Source of the DNA: Vibrio splendidus
GTDB lineage: Bacteria > Pseudomonadota > Gammaproteobacteria > Enterobacterales > Vibrionaceae
Direction: 5' to 3'
Assembly (NCBI RefSeq): GCF_024347615.1
Contig: NZ_AP025509.1
Span: 682,001 to 746,000, forward strand
DNA: 64,000 nt
In this document: piece after piece, positions 46,501-56,300 of the stretch
How positions within the stretch are numbered: position 1 is the stretch's first letter
Layout: each line of letters starts with the position of its first letter
Made by a program: the position numbers and the translations under genes
Notes under the pieces: model-generated
Seen by the model: only the letters and a program-made list of their open reading frames with translations
The model's database searches: none
Told to the model about the DNA's origin: nothing

Positions 46501-46534
46501 GTAATTACATAATCCGTGTAATTATCCGTAATTT
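46501..46534 (-). promoter_or_regulatory. Repeated TAATTAC motifs, candidate operator of the HTH gene
   Basis: GTAATTA occurs at 46501 and 46518 and GTAATTT at 46528. On the minus strand TTACGGATAA and TTACACGGATTA form direct repeats 55-90 bases upstream of the HTH protein start. The layout suits an autoregulatory binding site. Confidence 0.4.
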
Positions 46535-47269
46535 GTTACACGCAAGGGTATTTCCATTAAGCACAAGCAGATCATATAGAAGCCTGCACCTACTACTAGA
46601 GAACTAGCCCGCAGCAAAATTAACGTCAGCATTACTTAGAATCAAACTATTCCTAGAGGTCTTGCATCCCTCTTCTTGAACTCGACTCTTAATTTTGTCC
46701 GCTAATTTTTCAATGTTTGTACGTCTACATAATTCATTTAACTAATTTTGTTTATTTCAAATAAAAATATTGTGGAAAAAGACTAACTTTTGTTAGTTGT
46801 TTATAAATAAAAATTGGTTATAATTAATTAAAAACAAACACACTTGAGAATATGTTCACCTTTATAAATATGGTTTTTAGAAAATCAAAAAGGCGCAATA
46901 TTAAAATAAATTTAATACATAACAATTAAAAACTTCAATGTCAGTTGATTAGTAAATAATTAAACTTTATTATATAAGAATGAATACAAATAAATGGTTA
47001 TTCATAGCTCTTTAAAAACTTAGTAATTAACTAATTTAAGAAAAACACCTTATCTAAAATTAGTAAACATATAATTCAGCGCACACGCGCACTGCAAAAC
47101 AATTAAGAATAAAGCTTTTTAGCTACCCTAAATTCAAATAGTAAGCTTGTTCTTATTTTTCAAATATTTAAATAATTAGCAAGCTGGAGTTTCAGAGGAT
47201 ACGTAACTTCGTTACTACCTCTTCAACTGCTTGAACTCCGTTGGCTCTTTAAAATTCGCTTCGCAATTT
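46535..47269. other. AT-rich non-coding leader of the mobilisation module
   Basis: About 735 bases without a gene. From about 46740 to 47180 it is extremely AT-rich with many TTAATTA and TAAATAA blocks, unlike the flanks. CGCACACGCGCACTGC at 47080-47095 is a short GC island. This composition suits a plasmid-type origin or a silenced regulatory region. Confidence 0.45.
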
Positions 47270-47400
47270 TCGCTAGCTTGGCCGTTAAACGGCCAAAATG
47301 GCACCTCTGGTGCCAAAATCGACTTTATTTGGGTTTCGCATCCCTAGCTTGGCAACACTGATGCCTCAAATGGCAACAACAGTGCCAAACACCAAAAATT
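47270..47400 (+). other. Candidate origin of transfer (oriT): hairpin cluster before the mob genes
   Basis: A perfect palindrome TTGGCCGTT-A-AACGGCCAA (47278-47296) is followed by TGGCACC-TCT-GGTGCCA (47299-47315). Then several TTGGCAACA/ATGGCAACA/GTGCCAA motifs follow to 47390. Such a cluster of inverted repeats just upstream of an accessory protein and relaxase gene pair is where oriT sits in mobilisable elements. The nick site was not identified. Confidence 0.55.
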
Positions 47401-47442
47401 AACTCACTACCAAAAAAAAATAATAATAAAAATGGTACTACT

Positions 47443-47946
47443 ATGAAAAACAATAACGATTATAAAGAAAGCAAAAACAAAGGTGGCGCACCTAAAAAAG
47501 AAGCTCACCTTAAACAAAGTAAAGATCTACGATGCAAAATCACTAATGCTCAAAACGACGCTATAGTGAGAGCATACAAAGATGCTGGGTATAAGTATAA
47601 GTCAGACTATGTTCGAGACTGCGTCTTTAGCGCAATTAAGCCTAAAGCAATAATCACTAAAACATCGCTAGAATTTCTTAAAAGCTCACGAAGTTATTTC
47701 AGCAACTTCAACCAACTGATGCACTCTTTACATCGGGGAGAACAGCTGAATGGGCACATGAAAGTATTCGTTGAAGACACAGTAAGTCTTCGAGATGAAA
47801 TCAGGGGGCTTCGCGAGGAAATTAAAGGCGACATAAGCACCGACACCATCATCTCACTCGCCATCAATAATCTATCACTTGATGAAGTTAAAGAAGTAGT
47901 GAATGGCTATAAGCTTAAGAACAGCAAAGCGAGAGGTGATGCATGA
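47443..47946 (+). CDS. MobC-like mobilisation accessory protein
   Basis: A 167-residue basic protein. The N-terminal segment (GGAPKKEAHLKQSKDLRCKITNAQNDAIVRAY) resembles the ribbon-helix-helix head of MobC/relaxosome accessory proteins, followed by a helical part. The stop overlaps the relaxase start by four bases (ATGA). It should bind oriT and help the relaxase nick. Its leader shares AATAATAAAAATGGT with the leader of the gene at 50054. Confidence 0.75.
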   Translation: MKNNNDYKESKNKGGAPKKEAHLKQSKDLRCKITNAQNDAIVRAYKDAGYKYKSDYVRDCVFSAIKPKAIITKTSLEFLKSSRSYFSNFNQLMHSLHRGEQLNGHMKVFVEDTVSLRDEIRGLREEIKGDISTDTIISLAINNLSLDEVKEVVNGYKLKNSKARGDA

Positions 47947-49517
47947 TTGGATTTGAATGCAAGCCTAAAGAAACTGTCCAGACTGCAAAAGACGTCGTCC
48001 AAATGATGCGTTATGTGTCTAGATCGGGTAAAGGCGGCATGGAAGCCGCCGTCCCTCTTGAGGTCATCGATGACACCGAACTAAACGCAGAACAAATGCT
48101 TCTATATAGCGCGAACACAAAAGAAGGCAGTGTGAGCGAGTTCATCACTTCAAATGAGATGCTCTCAGCAGACGAGATGATATTTAGACCCAACGCGACC
48201 GTTGAAAACTGGGATGATGTGATCGAAGAGCTGATTGAAGTTAGTAGCAGAAACGATAGATGCCAACGTCCTTTGAAGCACTGGGTGCTCTCAAACCCCG
48301 AAGGCGAAGATATGGCAAATCACCAATGGGCCAAGGTTGCAGAACAATTCATGACAGGCCTTGGATACGAAAACTGTAAATGGATCTGCTTCAAGCATGC
48401 AAAAGAGTCCAACCCACATGTCCATCTTATTATCAGTCGAATTGACACGCTTACTAACAAAGTCATTCCCGACTGGAAAGAACACGAGCGCTCCTTCCCT
48501 ATCATTAGAAAGATAGAGCTAGACTTTGGCCTAACCCGTCTAGCAAGCCCAGGCGACTTGATGAAGCCAGAAAAGCAGGAGAATGGCGACTATATAATGG
48601 TGCCAAACAACTCTGAGCAGGGCGACAGAAGAAAACCTCATGTAAATGACATCATCAGGCGCTTAAACGTTGTGCATGACCAACTCCTCACGGAAACCCA
48701 ATTAAAACCCTCTCTGTCTGAGTGGATGCTGGCACTACGAGAAGCCAGTATCGGCGTTCAGTTTACATACACTAAAGATGGCGCAATCAAAGGCATCTCA
48801 TACAGAATCAAAGCTCAAAGCGGTGAGAACTTTATCTGTTCAGCCTCAAAACTAGGAAAGCAAAGCAAGTTTGGATTCAAAAAAATCAAGGACAGACTGT
48901 CTCATATCACCGATGAGCAACTTGGTATTGCGAAAGAAATATCAGCTCGTGAAACCAGGATGAGAGATGATGAAGAAAAGGACATCATCGCATTCAAGAA
49001 GCTTGATGACATAAGATTGTTGGGCAAAAAAGTTTACGATGTTCAAGTCAAAATGGACGAACTTCATTTCTCCAAACATATTCTCAAAATGCTGCGTAAG
49101 AAACGAAACTTTAGAGCTCATCGAAAAGATGGAGTTTTTATTGTCAGTCGTCGATTTGCAGTCAAAAATCTCGAAGAAACACCGAGAATGACAGGCCCCG
49201 AGTATCGTGCTTATCTTGAGCTAAAATGGGCCGAGATGTTTATCGATATGATTCTAGAATTTTTTGGATTTGACACTCGGGAAGTGCGCCCACCATCGAC
49301 AGATATAAAGTTTGCAGAAGTACTTCTCGATAGTGACTACCAAAATCTCTTCGGCTTTACTGAGAATCAAGAATATCATCATGATGGCCGCAAAAACGAA
49401 GTCATTGATACTATCGACCTCGAAATGCACATTAAAGGCAAACAAGACTCAGGAGACGGGACAAAGAGCACTGCTAGAGCACGAACTATCGCAAATGACC
49501 TATCCCCTTCCCTATAA
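47943..49517 (+). CDS. Relaxase (relaxase/mobilisation nuclease family)
   Basis: A 524-residue protein. The three-His metal site is formed by NPHVHLIISRID (H159, H161) with H113 or H152 upstream. Y24 in MMRYVSRSGKGG is the best candidate for the nicking tyrosine. The N-terminal about 220 residues are the nuclease domain and the rest is helical and unassigned. It should nick oriT and pilot the strand into the recipient, using transfer machinery from a helper element, since no mating-pair genes are in the window. Confidence 0.87.
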   Translation: MIGFECKPKETVQTAKDVVQMMRYVSRSGKGGMEAAVPLEVIDDTELNAEQMLLYSANTKEGSVSEFITSNEMLSADEMIFRPNATVENWDDVIEELIEVSSRNDRCQRPLKHWVLSNPEGEDMANHQWAKVAEQFMTGLGYENCKWICFKHAKESNPHVHLIISRIDTLTNKVIPDWKEHERSFPIIRKIELDFGLTRLASPGDLMKPEKQENGDYIMVPNNSEQGDRRKPHVNDIIRRLNVVHDQLLTETQLKPSLSEWMLALREASIGVQFTYTKDGAIKGISYRIKAQSGENFICSASKLGKQSKFGFKKIKDRLSHITDEQLGIAKEISARETRMRDDEEKDIIAFKKLDDIRLLGKKVYDVQVKMDELHFSKHILKMLRKKRNFRAHRKDGVFIVSRRFAVKNLEETPRMTGPEYRAYLELKWAEMFIDMILEFFGFDTREVRPPSTDIKFAEVLLDSDYQNLFGFTENQEYHHDGRKNEVIDTIDLEMHIKGKQDSGDGTKSTARARTIANDLSPSL

Positions 49518-49525
49518 ACGAAAAA

Positions 49526-49545
49526 CGCCCCTGTGAGTAGGGGCG
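49526..49545 (+). terminator. Hairpin after the relaxase gene
   Basis: CGCCCC pairs with GGGGCG around an 8-base loop, nine bases after the relaxase stop. A run of A on its left side would act as a U-run only for the opposite strand. Confidence 0.5.
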
Positions 49546-50041
49546 ATGAATCTCCAGATTACCTTTTTATACGCTTTTCGCAGTCGCTCTGCATTATCTT
49601 CTCCCGAAGCATCTTGCGATGGCAGCGCGGGTGGAGGGGCTTTTTCAATCCGACTAATCCCTCTCTTACCTTAGATTTAGTGTAGCTGAAATAGCTTATG
49701 CGAACAAGCCTTGCCGTTTGGAAGAGTCCATCAATATACCTACAATAAACCTGCGAACTTTAAATTATTGATAATTCGTTATTTATATTTAAATTTCATA
49801 ACTTTGTTTGTTGATTATTAATTATTACCTTATATTTTTTGTTTATAATAATTACTCGCACTAAATTTATTTAAATAGAGAAAACCTCAACTAGATGAAT
49901 ATTAACTTTAATACAACAATAGGAAAGTAAATTGTTAAGCCTTACTAATTGGTAATATTTATTTGTCAACTATCAATAAGAATCATTGCTATATTTATTC
50001 ATTCCAATTAATATATCTAAATACCAATAAAAATAATAAAA
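49546..50041. other. AT-rich non-coding region before the third mobilisation-module gene
   Basis: About 500 bases without a gene. From 49750 it is as AT-rich as the leader of the mob genes. Its last part (about 50025-50045) nearly repeats the mobC leader. This suggests shared regulation. Confidence 0.45.
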
Positions 50042-50053
50042 ATGGTTAGAAGC

Positions 50054-50899
50054 ATGAATAATAAAGAGCGAATAATCGAACTTGAATACAAATTAAAAAA
50101 TGACATTAAAATGCAGGGTAGTGATAATTTAACTGTACATTACCAAATTCAAAAGCCAGATTTCCAGCACATTGATGAGCTTCAAACGAATGATAAAAAA
50201 CAAGTTTCATTACACATTCGAGCCACAGTGAAAAAGGACGGAAAGAAAGTTAAAGACGAGAGCGGCGTGATATTGAGCGCTAAGCTGCATTTAGCAACGA
50301 AAAAGCCAGTTTCAAAAAAAGAAGCTTTCGAGATGTTTGGTACTGAGCTATACCAACCTGAAATCATGCAACTGAAGGATACTCATTTCAGTGCACTCCA
50401 GGATTATTGCCAGGTTGCTGCATACAAAAATAATATTAGAAAGCAAAGAGAAGTCCAAAAAGGTCGAGACAAAGTAGAATTACAACATGGAATTACCACA
50501 CATAGTCTCGCTGCCCCAATCCATCATGTTTGCGAGCAAATTGGTGAAATTGAATCTGTCGATCGAGTTACGGCATTTGAAGCAGAATCTTTACTGCAAG
50601 CAGTCTTCAGACTTGAAGAAATTCTTAGAGCTAAAGGCATGGACGAGAAGGCTCTTCACAAACCTCTATCGGACTTCTCGATGCTGAACGACACTATCGC
50701 ATCGCAAGTGCACGTAAAATATCAAGTCGCAAACAAGTCAAGAAAGAATCAGATCGAAGCCGATATTTTTGGAAGTCTGACAGACGAAGATGTACTTAGC
50801 ATTCAAGAGATGACTCACAAAGATCACTCCTATCCTAGACAAGGACTAGAGAAAAGGAAGAAAAACATATTGGCAACTTCGCCGCAGGCGGTATTTTAA
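50054..50899 (+). CDS. Mobilisation-module protein of unknown function
   Basis: A 281-residue charged, helical protein (many Lys, Glu, Gln). I recognise no family. I place the start at ATG 50054, by analogy with mobC, where the matching upstream ATG is cut off by a stop; ATG 50042 is an in-frame alternative. The leader shares AATAATAAAAATGGT with mobC, so it probably belongs to the same regulon, perhaps in replication or maintenance of the element. A large inverted repeat follows the gene. Confidence 0.55.
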   Translation: MNNKERIIELEYKLKNDIKMQGSDNLTVHYQIQKPDFQHIDELQTNDKKQVSLHIRATVKKDGKKVKDESGVILSAKLHLATKKPVSKKEAFEMFGTELYQPEIMQLKDTHFSALQDYCQVAAYKNNIRKQREVQKGRDKVELQHGITTHSLAAPIHHVCEQIGEIESVDRVTAFEAESLLQAVFRLEEILRAKGMDEKALHKPLSDFSMLNDTIASQVHVKYQVANKSRKNQIEADIFGSLTDEDVLSIQEMTHKDHSYPRQGLEKRKKNILATSPQAVF

Positions 50900-50941
50900 A
50901 ATGTAAACACATCGCAACATTGATAAAGCAGTTAATAATTG

Positions 50942-51004
50942 GAATTCTTAAAATTTCTTTCGTTTTTTAAGAATTCTTAATTCGCTTAAGAATTGCTAAG
51001 AATT
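50942..51004 (+). repeat. 12-bp inverted repeat and AAGAATT cluster after the mob module
   Basis: GAATTCTTAAAA (50942-50953) is mirrored perfectly by TTTTAAGAATTC (50965-50976). Two more TAAGAATT copies follow at 50987 and 50997. The stem could terminate transcription. The repeated AAGAATT units could equally be protein-binding sites. Confidence 0.6.
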
Positions 51005-51189
51005 AACAATAATCGCTCCGAGTACTCACAGCTAAACATCCAGATCAAACCTCCGTCTGAGATTGGCCGTTCAATGTAAGTTCTCCTCTCGCTAACTAAC
51101 TTATGCCCCCAAATGAGTTTGGATAGGAGGCAAATGCAATTTTAATCAGCCTGTTTTATCAAGCTGTCAAATTGGGAAACAACCTGTTT

Positions 51190-52933
51190 TGTGATTACCG
51201 AGGGAGGTTGACGGTCTAAATACCGAAGGATTCTGTCGCTGCTCTATTCATAGTAGTCCACTATTGCAGATTAGTTTCTATTCGATAATTGATTCCTCGG
51301 CACGTGCCTCCCGTAACTCTCTTGTATTCAGCTTTTCTTCAAGCCAGATGTTCCTTACTGTTGAGTGACTAATCGAGATGTTAAAACGCTTTCTCATCTC
51401 ACCACTTATCCTAATAGAGGTTAGGTGAGGCGATTTGAGTGTTAATGAGATGACGATATTTCGAGTCTTTTCATCGATGCGATTATTGTTGTGTGATTGA
51501 CCATACAGACGTTTCAAAGCAAGTGGGCCATGGGCTTCAAGCAATTGACGGTTGTTGTGAATGCTTTTGACAGAACAACCGCTTTGTCGGGCCGCTTCTC
51601 TAACATTCCCTAACTCATTGGCAAGCTCTATAGCCTCGATCTTTTTCTGAACCTCTTCTCCGTATTCTTTCCTAGAGCTAGGCTCAGTAAGCTCTTTAAT
51701 CGATAACTCTCGGTCAGCAAAGTAAGCCGTAAAACCACCATCAAGTTGCTTACGTAATTCGACTTGTTGACTCACGATAGAGTGCCGTAATGGGGAGGTG
51801 ATTTGATACATTGCGTTGGCGTAACTGAAGGTATGATCTCGACGGATTTTTCGATATTCTTTTTGAATACATATCGCGTCAATGTTGAGGTACTTCGGAA
51901 CGGGTGTATGCTCAGAGCGCATTAATTTGGCGTTGACTGTGAGGGTCGTTGCCCAATACTCAGGGATGAAGGTATTTTGTAGGTAGTTATTTGCACTGAT
52001 CATATCAGTAACCCCAGCCAGCCTTAACTCAGGGACTAGACGATCTTGGAACGTATCAAAGGCACGTTCGATGCGACCCTTGCCTTGAGGCGAATTGGCA
52101 AAAATAATTTCTATACCCAGCTCTTCACAGGCTCGTTGCATCTGGGAGAAGTGGCAACGTTTTGGTCCACCGAAGATGCCAGCTCTATCGACATACAGAG
52201 TCTTAAAAAGACCTTTTTTCTTGATATAAGTTTTCATTACTTTGAGGCATCCTTCGGTGGTTTCTGAAGGAAAAAACTCCGCATGAACCTCACTGGTTGC
52301 ATCATCAATCATGGCGATAAGACAGGATTTTTTATCACCGAACCAAAGGTGCGGACTGCCGTCCATTTGCAGCATTAAGCCTTCGGCTTCCATACGCTCA
52401 CGTCGTCTTCTTACCTTAGAACGTCGATGTTTGGCTCGTTTTACATGATGGATTTCATGTGCCCAGGTACGAAGCGTCTCCCGTTTTACTTTGATACCTT
52501 CAAATACCTCTAACATATCGGCGAGATGAAGCATGTTAAAGTCGTAATACTTGGTCTTTATAAGAGCTTGAACTTGTTGCTTTAAGGTAATGGGGATTTT
52601 ATTAGCGGGTGCCCTTCCTGTGTTGCCATGAACCACAAATCGGATACCATCAGAGCGATATCGCCTGAGATAACGTTCGATGGTTCTGCGAGACTTCTTG
52701 AGGAGCTTAGAGGCATTAGTAATTGAGATTTTACCGAGAGCAACTTTTGCGATGATATCCACGGTAAGCTGAGATTGAGTATCCATAACGATCATCCTAT
52801 ACACCCCTGACTAATTCGTAGCACTAGTCAAAGGATTACGTAAAAATAGAGACCGTCAATTTCCCTCGGTAATTAAGCGAATGACAAAGTCGCTTGGTAG
52901 TTACGATACGACAGAATCGCTTGGTGATCACAG
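51190..52933 (-). mobile_element. IS1202/ISNCY-type insertion sequence with a 16-bp target duplication
   Basis: A 1744-bp element encoding one transposase. The outer ends read TGTGATTACC on the left and, inverted, TGTGATCACC on the right. Both ends also have inner repeats containing ATTACCGAGGGA. The duplication GGGAAACAACCTGTTT directly abuts both ends (51174-51189 and 52934-52949). Long duplications are typical of the IS1202 group. The target is itself a hairpin (GGAAACA/TGTTTCC). Confidence 0.9.
51278..52786 (-). CDS. ISNCY (IS1202-group) transposase
   Basis: A 502-residue protein with an N-terminal helix-turn-helix (ITNASKLLKKSRRTIERYLRRY) and an rve-like DDE domain. Using numbering from the upstream GTG, the acidic triad is D148 (LQMDGSPHLWF), D206 (YVDRAGIFGG) and E246 (GKGRIERAFDTFQDRL). 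A second HTH-like segment lies near the C-terminus (ARQSGCSVKSIHNN). ATG 52786 follows AGGAT and is preferred over the upstream GTG 52804. No disruption is seen, so it may be active. Confidence 0.93.
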   Translation of the reverse strand: MDTQSQLTVDIIAKVALGKISITNASKLLKKSRRTIERYLRRYRSDGIRFVVHGNTGRAPANKIPITLKQQVQALIKTKYYDFNMLHLADMLEVFEGIKVKRETLRTWAHEIHHVKRAKHRRSKVRRRRERMEAEGLMLQMDGSPHLWFGDKKSCLIAMIDDATSEVHAEFFPSETTEGCLKVMKTYIKKKGLFKTLYVDRAGIFGGPKRCHFSQMQRACEELGIEIIFANSPQGKGRIERAFDTFQDRLVPELRLAGVTDMISANNYLQNTFIPEYWATTLTVNAKLMRSEHTPVPKYLNIDAICIQKEYRKIRRDHTFSYANAMYQITSPLRHSIVSQQVELRKQLDGGFTAYFADRELSIKELTEPSSRKEYGEEVQKKIEAIELANELGNVREAARQSGCSVKSIHNNRQLLEAHGPLALKRLYGQSHNNNRIDEKTRNIVISLTLKSPHLTSIRISGEMRKRFNISISHSTVRNIWLEEKLNTRELREARAEESIIE

Positions 52934-52949
52934 GGAAACAACCTGTTTC

Positions 52950-53380
52950 CTAAATTATTCCTGCCCCTTTATGCGTTAGACCTTTTACTCATTCACATCC
53001 TGTTCATGCACTTTTGCTCTACTAAAAGTTATCCATTTTATTAATGCGGTTCGCAGTGAACTCCTGCAAGCAGGTTCCGCCAGTGTTTTAGCGATAGCAA
53101 TTCTTATATCCCGTAAAGCAACGGGGGGAAAGTCTAAGTTATTAATTATCCTTATGTGCAACTAAAACATTGTCATGAAAGTGATTTGCAGTACTTTATA
53201 TAAAAAATGAAAACTCAATAACTTAATGCAAAAGAATAGCAATGGAAGTATTGGGGGCTGTACGCTTTACCCGACAGATTAAAACACTTACTTTACAGTA
53301 ACTTCATTAAACCACACAAAATCGACGGTTCTGTATGTCTAACTCATTTAAAGTCTTAGACATACAGGGAAGTCAATCAT
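52950..53380. other. Intergenic region between the IS1202-type element and the SIR2 gene
   Basis: About 430 bases with no gene. A short inverted repeat (GAACTCCTGCAAGCAGGTTC, 53070-53089) is present. The rest shows nothing. Confidence 0.45.
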
Positions 53381-56300
53381 TTATTTAGGCTCAGTAAGTA
53401 AGTTCGCTCGGTGAACCGCATAAGCATTTTCGTACTCTGTTAGATCGATAGAGCTAGGTAAGAGTTTACCCAATAACTTGGTAACTAAAGTACTATACGT
53501 CTTCTCTTTATTAAGGTCATCATAGATACGCCAGTACAAAGAACTATGTCTGTATAAGTTAAATAAAGTGTTGTAATGTCTAATCGTCGTATAATATTTC
53601 CATAGAATTCTATGAGCATCATTAAATAGAGAAGACATTCCCTGCGAAAAGCTAAACAAATAGCATGAATGTAACAAATTTAATTCGATATTAGACGGTT
53701 TATACTCACTATCTTTCAATGAAAGTTTTGCTTTTCTAGTGACGGCTCTCAACTTGTTGTACTGATTTTTACTTGGACAAGAGATAACTCTATCTAACCA
53801 GCGAACTTTAGCTGCAGTACTTGTTTCTAAATCGCTAAGTGATATCGCTGCATTGTCTGCTGCACCATAGCGTTGTTTATTTCTAAATTTCTCCTCCATT
53901 GCTTTTAACTTACTAATGTCACTGGTATTTGACTGAAACTCCAAGGTTAACTTAGCATCTGCATCGGATGAATCTAACTTGATTATTTTTTGAGCATATT
54001 CGATTGCTTTATCGCTGCTATCCTCTGTTCGCTCATAGAGGAACATTAGATTAGTCATTGCTCGAATTTTCTCCTTTTTCGTAAGATACTCACCGTCATC
54101 TAATGAGCTTTTCAATAACTTTTCAGCATGATCATAATCAGAAAGCATCCTAGACGATCTACCTTCTACCAAGTAGAAAAATGCTAATGATTTGATCTTA
54201 TCTGATTCCTTAGCCAAGGCTCTGACTTGTTTGGAAAAAGACACTACTTCTTTGTGCTTTCCTACATCTGATACTTTTAGTGCGTACTCTCTACATGCTC
54301 TAAACGCTGCGTCTATATCTCTTCCAATATCTAACTCAATTGCACACTTCAGAAGTTGAGCTAGCAACATATGCGTGCTACCTGCTATTTTGTCATTTTC
54401 GGAGAACTGAGCTTCTGTCAAATTGCAGAAATTAATTTTTCCGTTTCTCCAGTCATTACCGAGATGAACATTCGCCACATTTTTAGAAATTTCATAAACA
54501 GCCCCAACTGTGAGCTTACTGTAGACATAACTTCTAACTGCTGCTGGTAGCTTCAAAATCTTGATCTCACCAGTGCTAGAAGGCTCAACCAACAATGTTT
54601 TGGTGACCTTTTCTATCTCAACTAATTCTAAGCCTATAAGAATTTCTAGATGTTGTTTATTGTAAGAAAAGCCACTATTACTCTTTCTTAGATTAGTGAA
54701 AGTATCGCCAAACTCTAAAACTGCAAGTGTTTCTAGAAGGCTGTATGCTCGTTTCTGCATCTGTTCTTGGCTATCAGCTAATAACTCTACACGTTTAACT
54801 AATTCCGCAGGCAAACTATCATTACTGCTAGAATTGTATGACTCAGGCATGAAATACTCTTCGTATAATTCTTCTGACGTAAAATACTCCGAGTCTCTTA
54901 AACAACTCTCTATTGTGGTAGGCACACCTTTTGCGATATCAATGATAGTATCTATATCTCGTGAGCCAAGGTTGTTAGGGGCACTTGTATGATTAGCTAT
55001 AAATGCCTTTGTATCAAATGACTCTAAGCGAGATAGTTCTAAATTAGTAAAACTCCCTTTTATAGCTTTTCTACTGGCAACAATAACTCGTGAGTTATCA
55101 TTGAAGTCAGTTATGATTGAGACTATTTTTTCGAGTTCAGATATAAATGCTGAAGATTCTGCAAAGTTGCTTATAACTCCTTCAACATTGTCAAAAAAGA
55201 CAACGTGTCTTGGACGCGGTAACTTAGAAATGAAAACTTGTAGAGGTAAACCCAATTCAGTTTCAACTCTCTCTAGTAATGCGCTTTTGTTTCGGACATC
55301 ACTCAAGTCTACTCGATAAATTTGCGATTCTGCGTAGTCATCCATAGAGTTTAGTGTACATACGAACTCTTTGTGCCCAATACCCCATTCAGCGATCAAA
55401 TTGATACATTTGTTCTCATCTAAACAACTAACAAGATAACTTCTTTCAGTAGTTCTTATTACATTGTGAGCAGTATCGTAATAATGAACCCAGGGAGCAA
55501 TATCGACAGTTTTATCTTCAAATGATTGAGGTTGATGACTAGGCACATCATTTGGCTCCACTAATGGAGTGATAACTTCCTTCTTGGGTTCGGCTTCATC
55601 AGGTTTACTCTCATTAGCCAACTCAGGCAAAAACTCGTGGCAATTAATACCGCCAAACACCTTAAATCGCCCTCGTTGAAGAGCTGGTTTTACAGATTCT
55701 AAAAGTTTTCCGTATTTGCTATTTATAACGTCTTCATTTGATTCGTAAAATGACCACAAAATATCAAAGTTAGCTCCGTTATCTTTAATTATAGAGAAAA
55801 GAGCTTGAGTGAATACGTCATCCCATCCTCCGTACCCCAAAACAACTAGCGTTTTGTTATTTAGCAATCGGGTTAGAGATTGCTTAAGTAAGGGTCTATC
55901 TATGGTTAGTTGATCTGATGTATGTAAGGTATCCGCCTCCAACCAATGTCCATGAAAATGCACGATGTTAATATTGGAACTAGACTGAAATTGTTCAAGA
56001 TTGCTGTCACCATGAAGGACTGTCCGTGTTGGTGAATGTCCTAGTTTGGTTAACGCAATAGATATCAGAGGGTCAAAATTGGGTGTTAATACTATATTAG
56101 ATATTTTATCCGAAAAATGAAGAACGTCAGCTAACCCTTGAGTCGCAGGAGGGATAGACCATAGTTCAACCTTTTTCTGTAGATTTTCTAGTGCTTCAAT
56201 GTTGTTAATGTTTATCTCTTGCGTACTTTCGGATACTGCTTGTAATGTGGCACTACGAATTATCCCATTAACAGTATTCGGGCTAGTATTTAGCCTCAAA

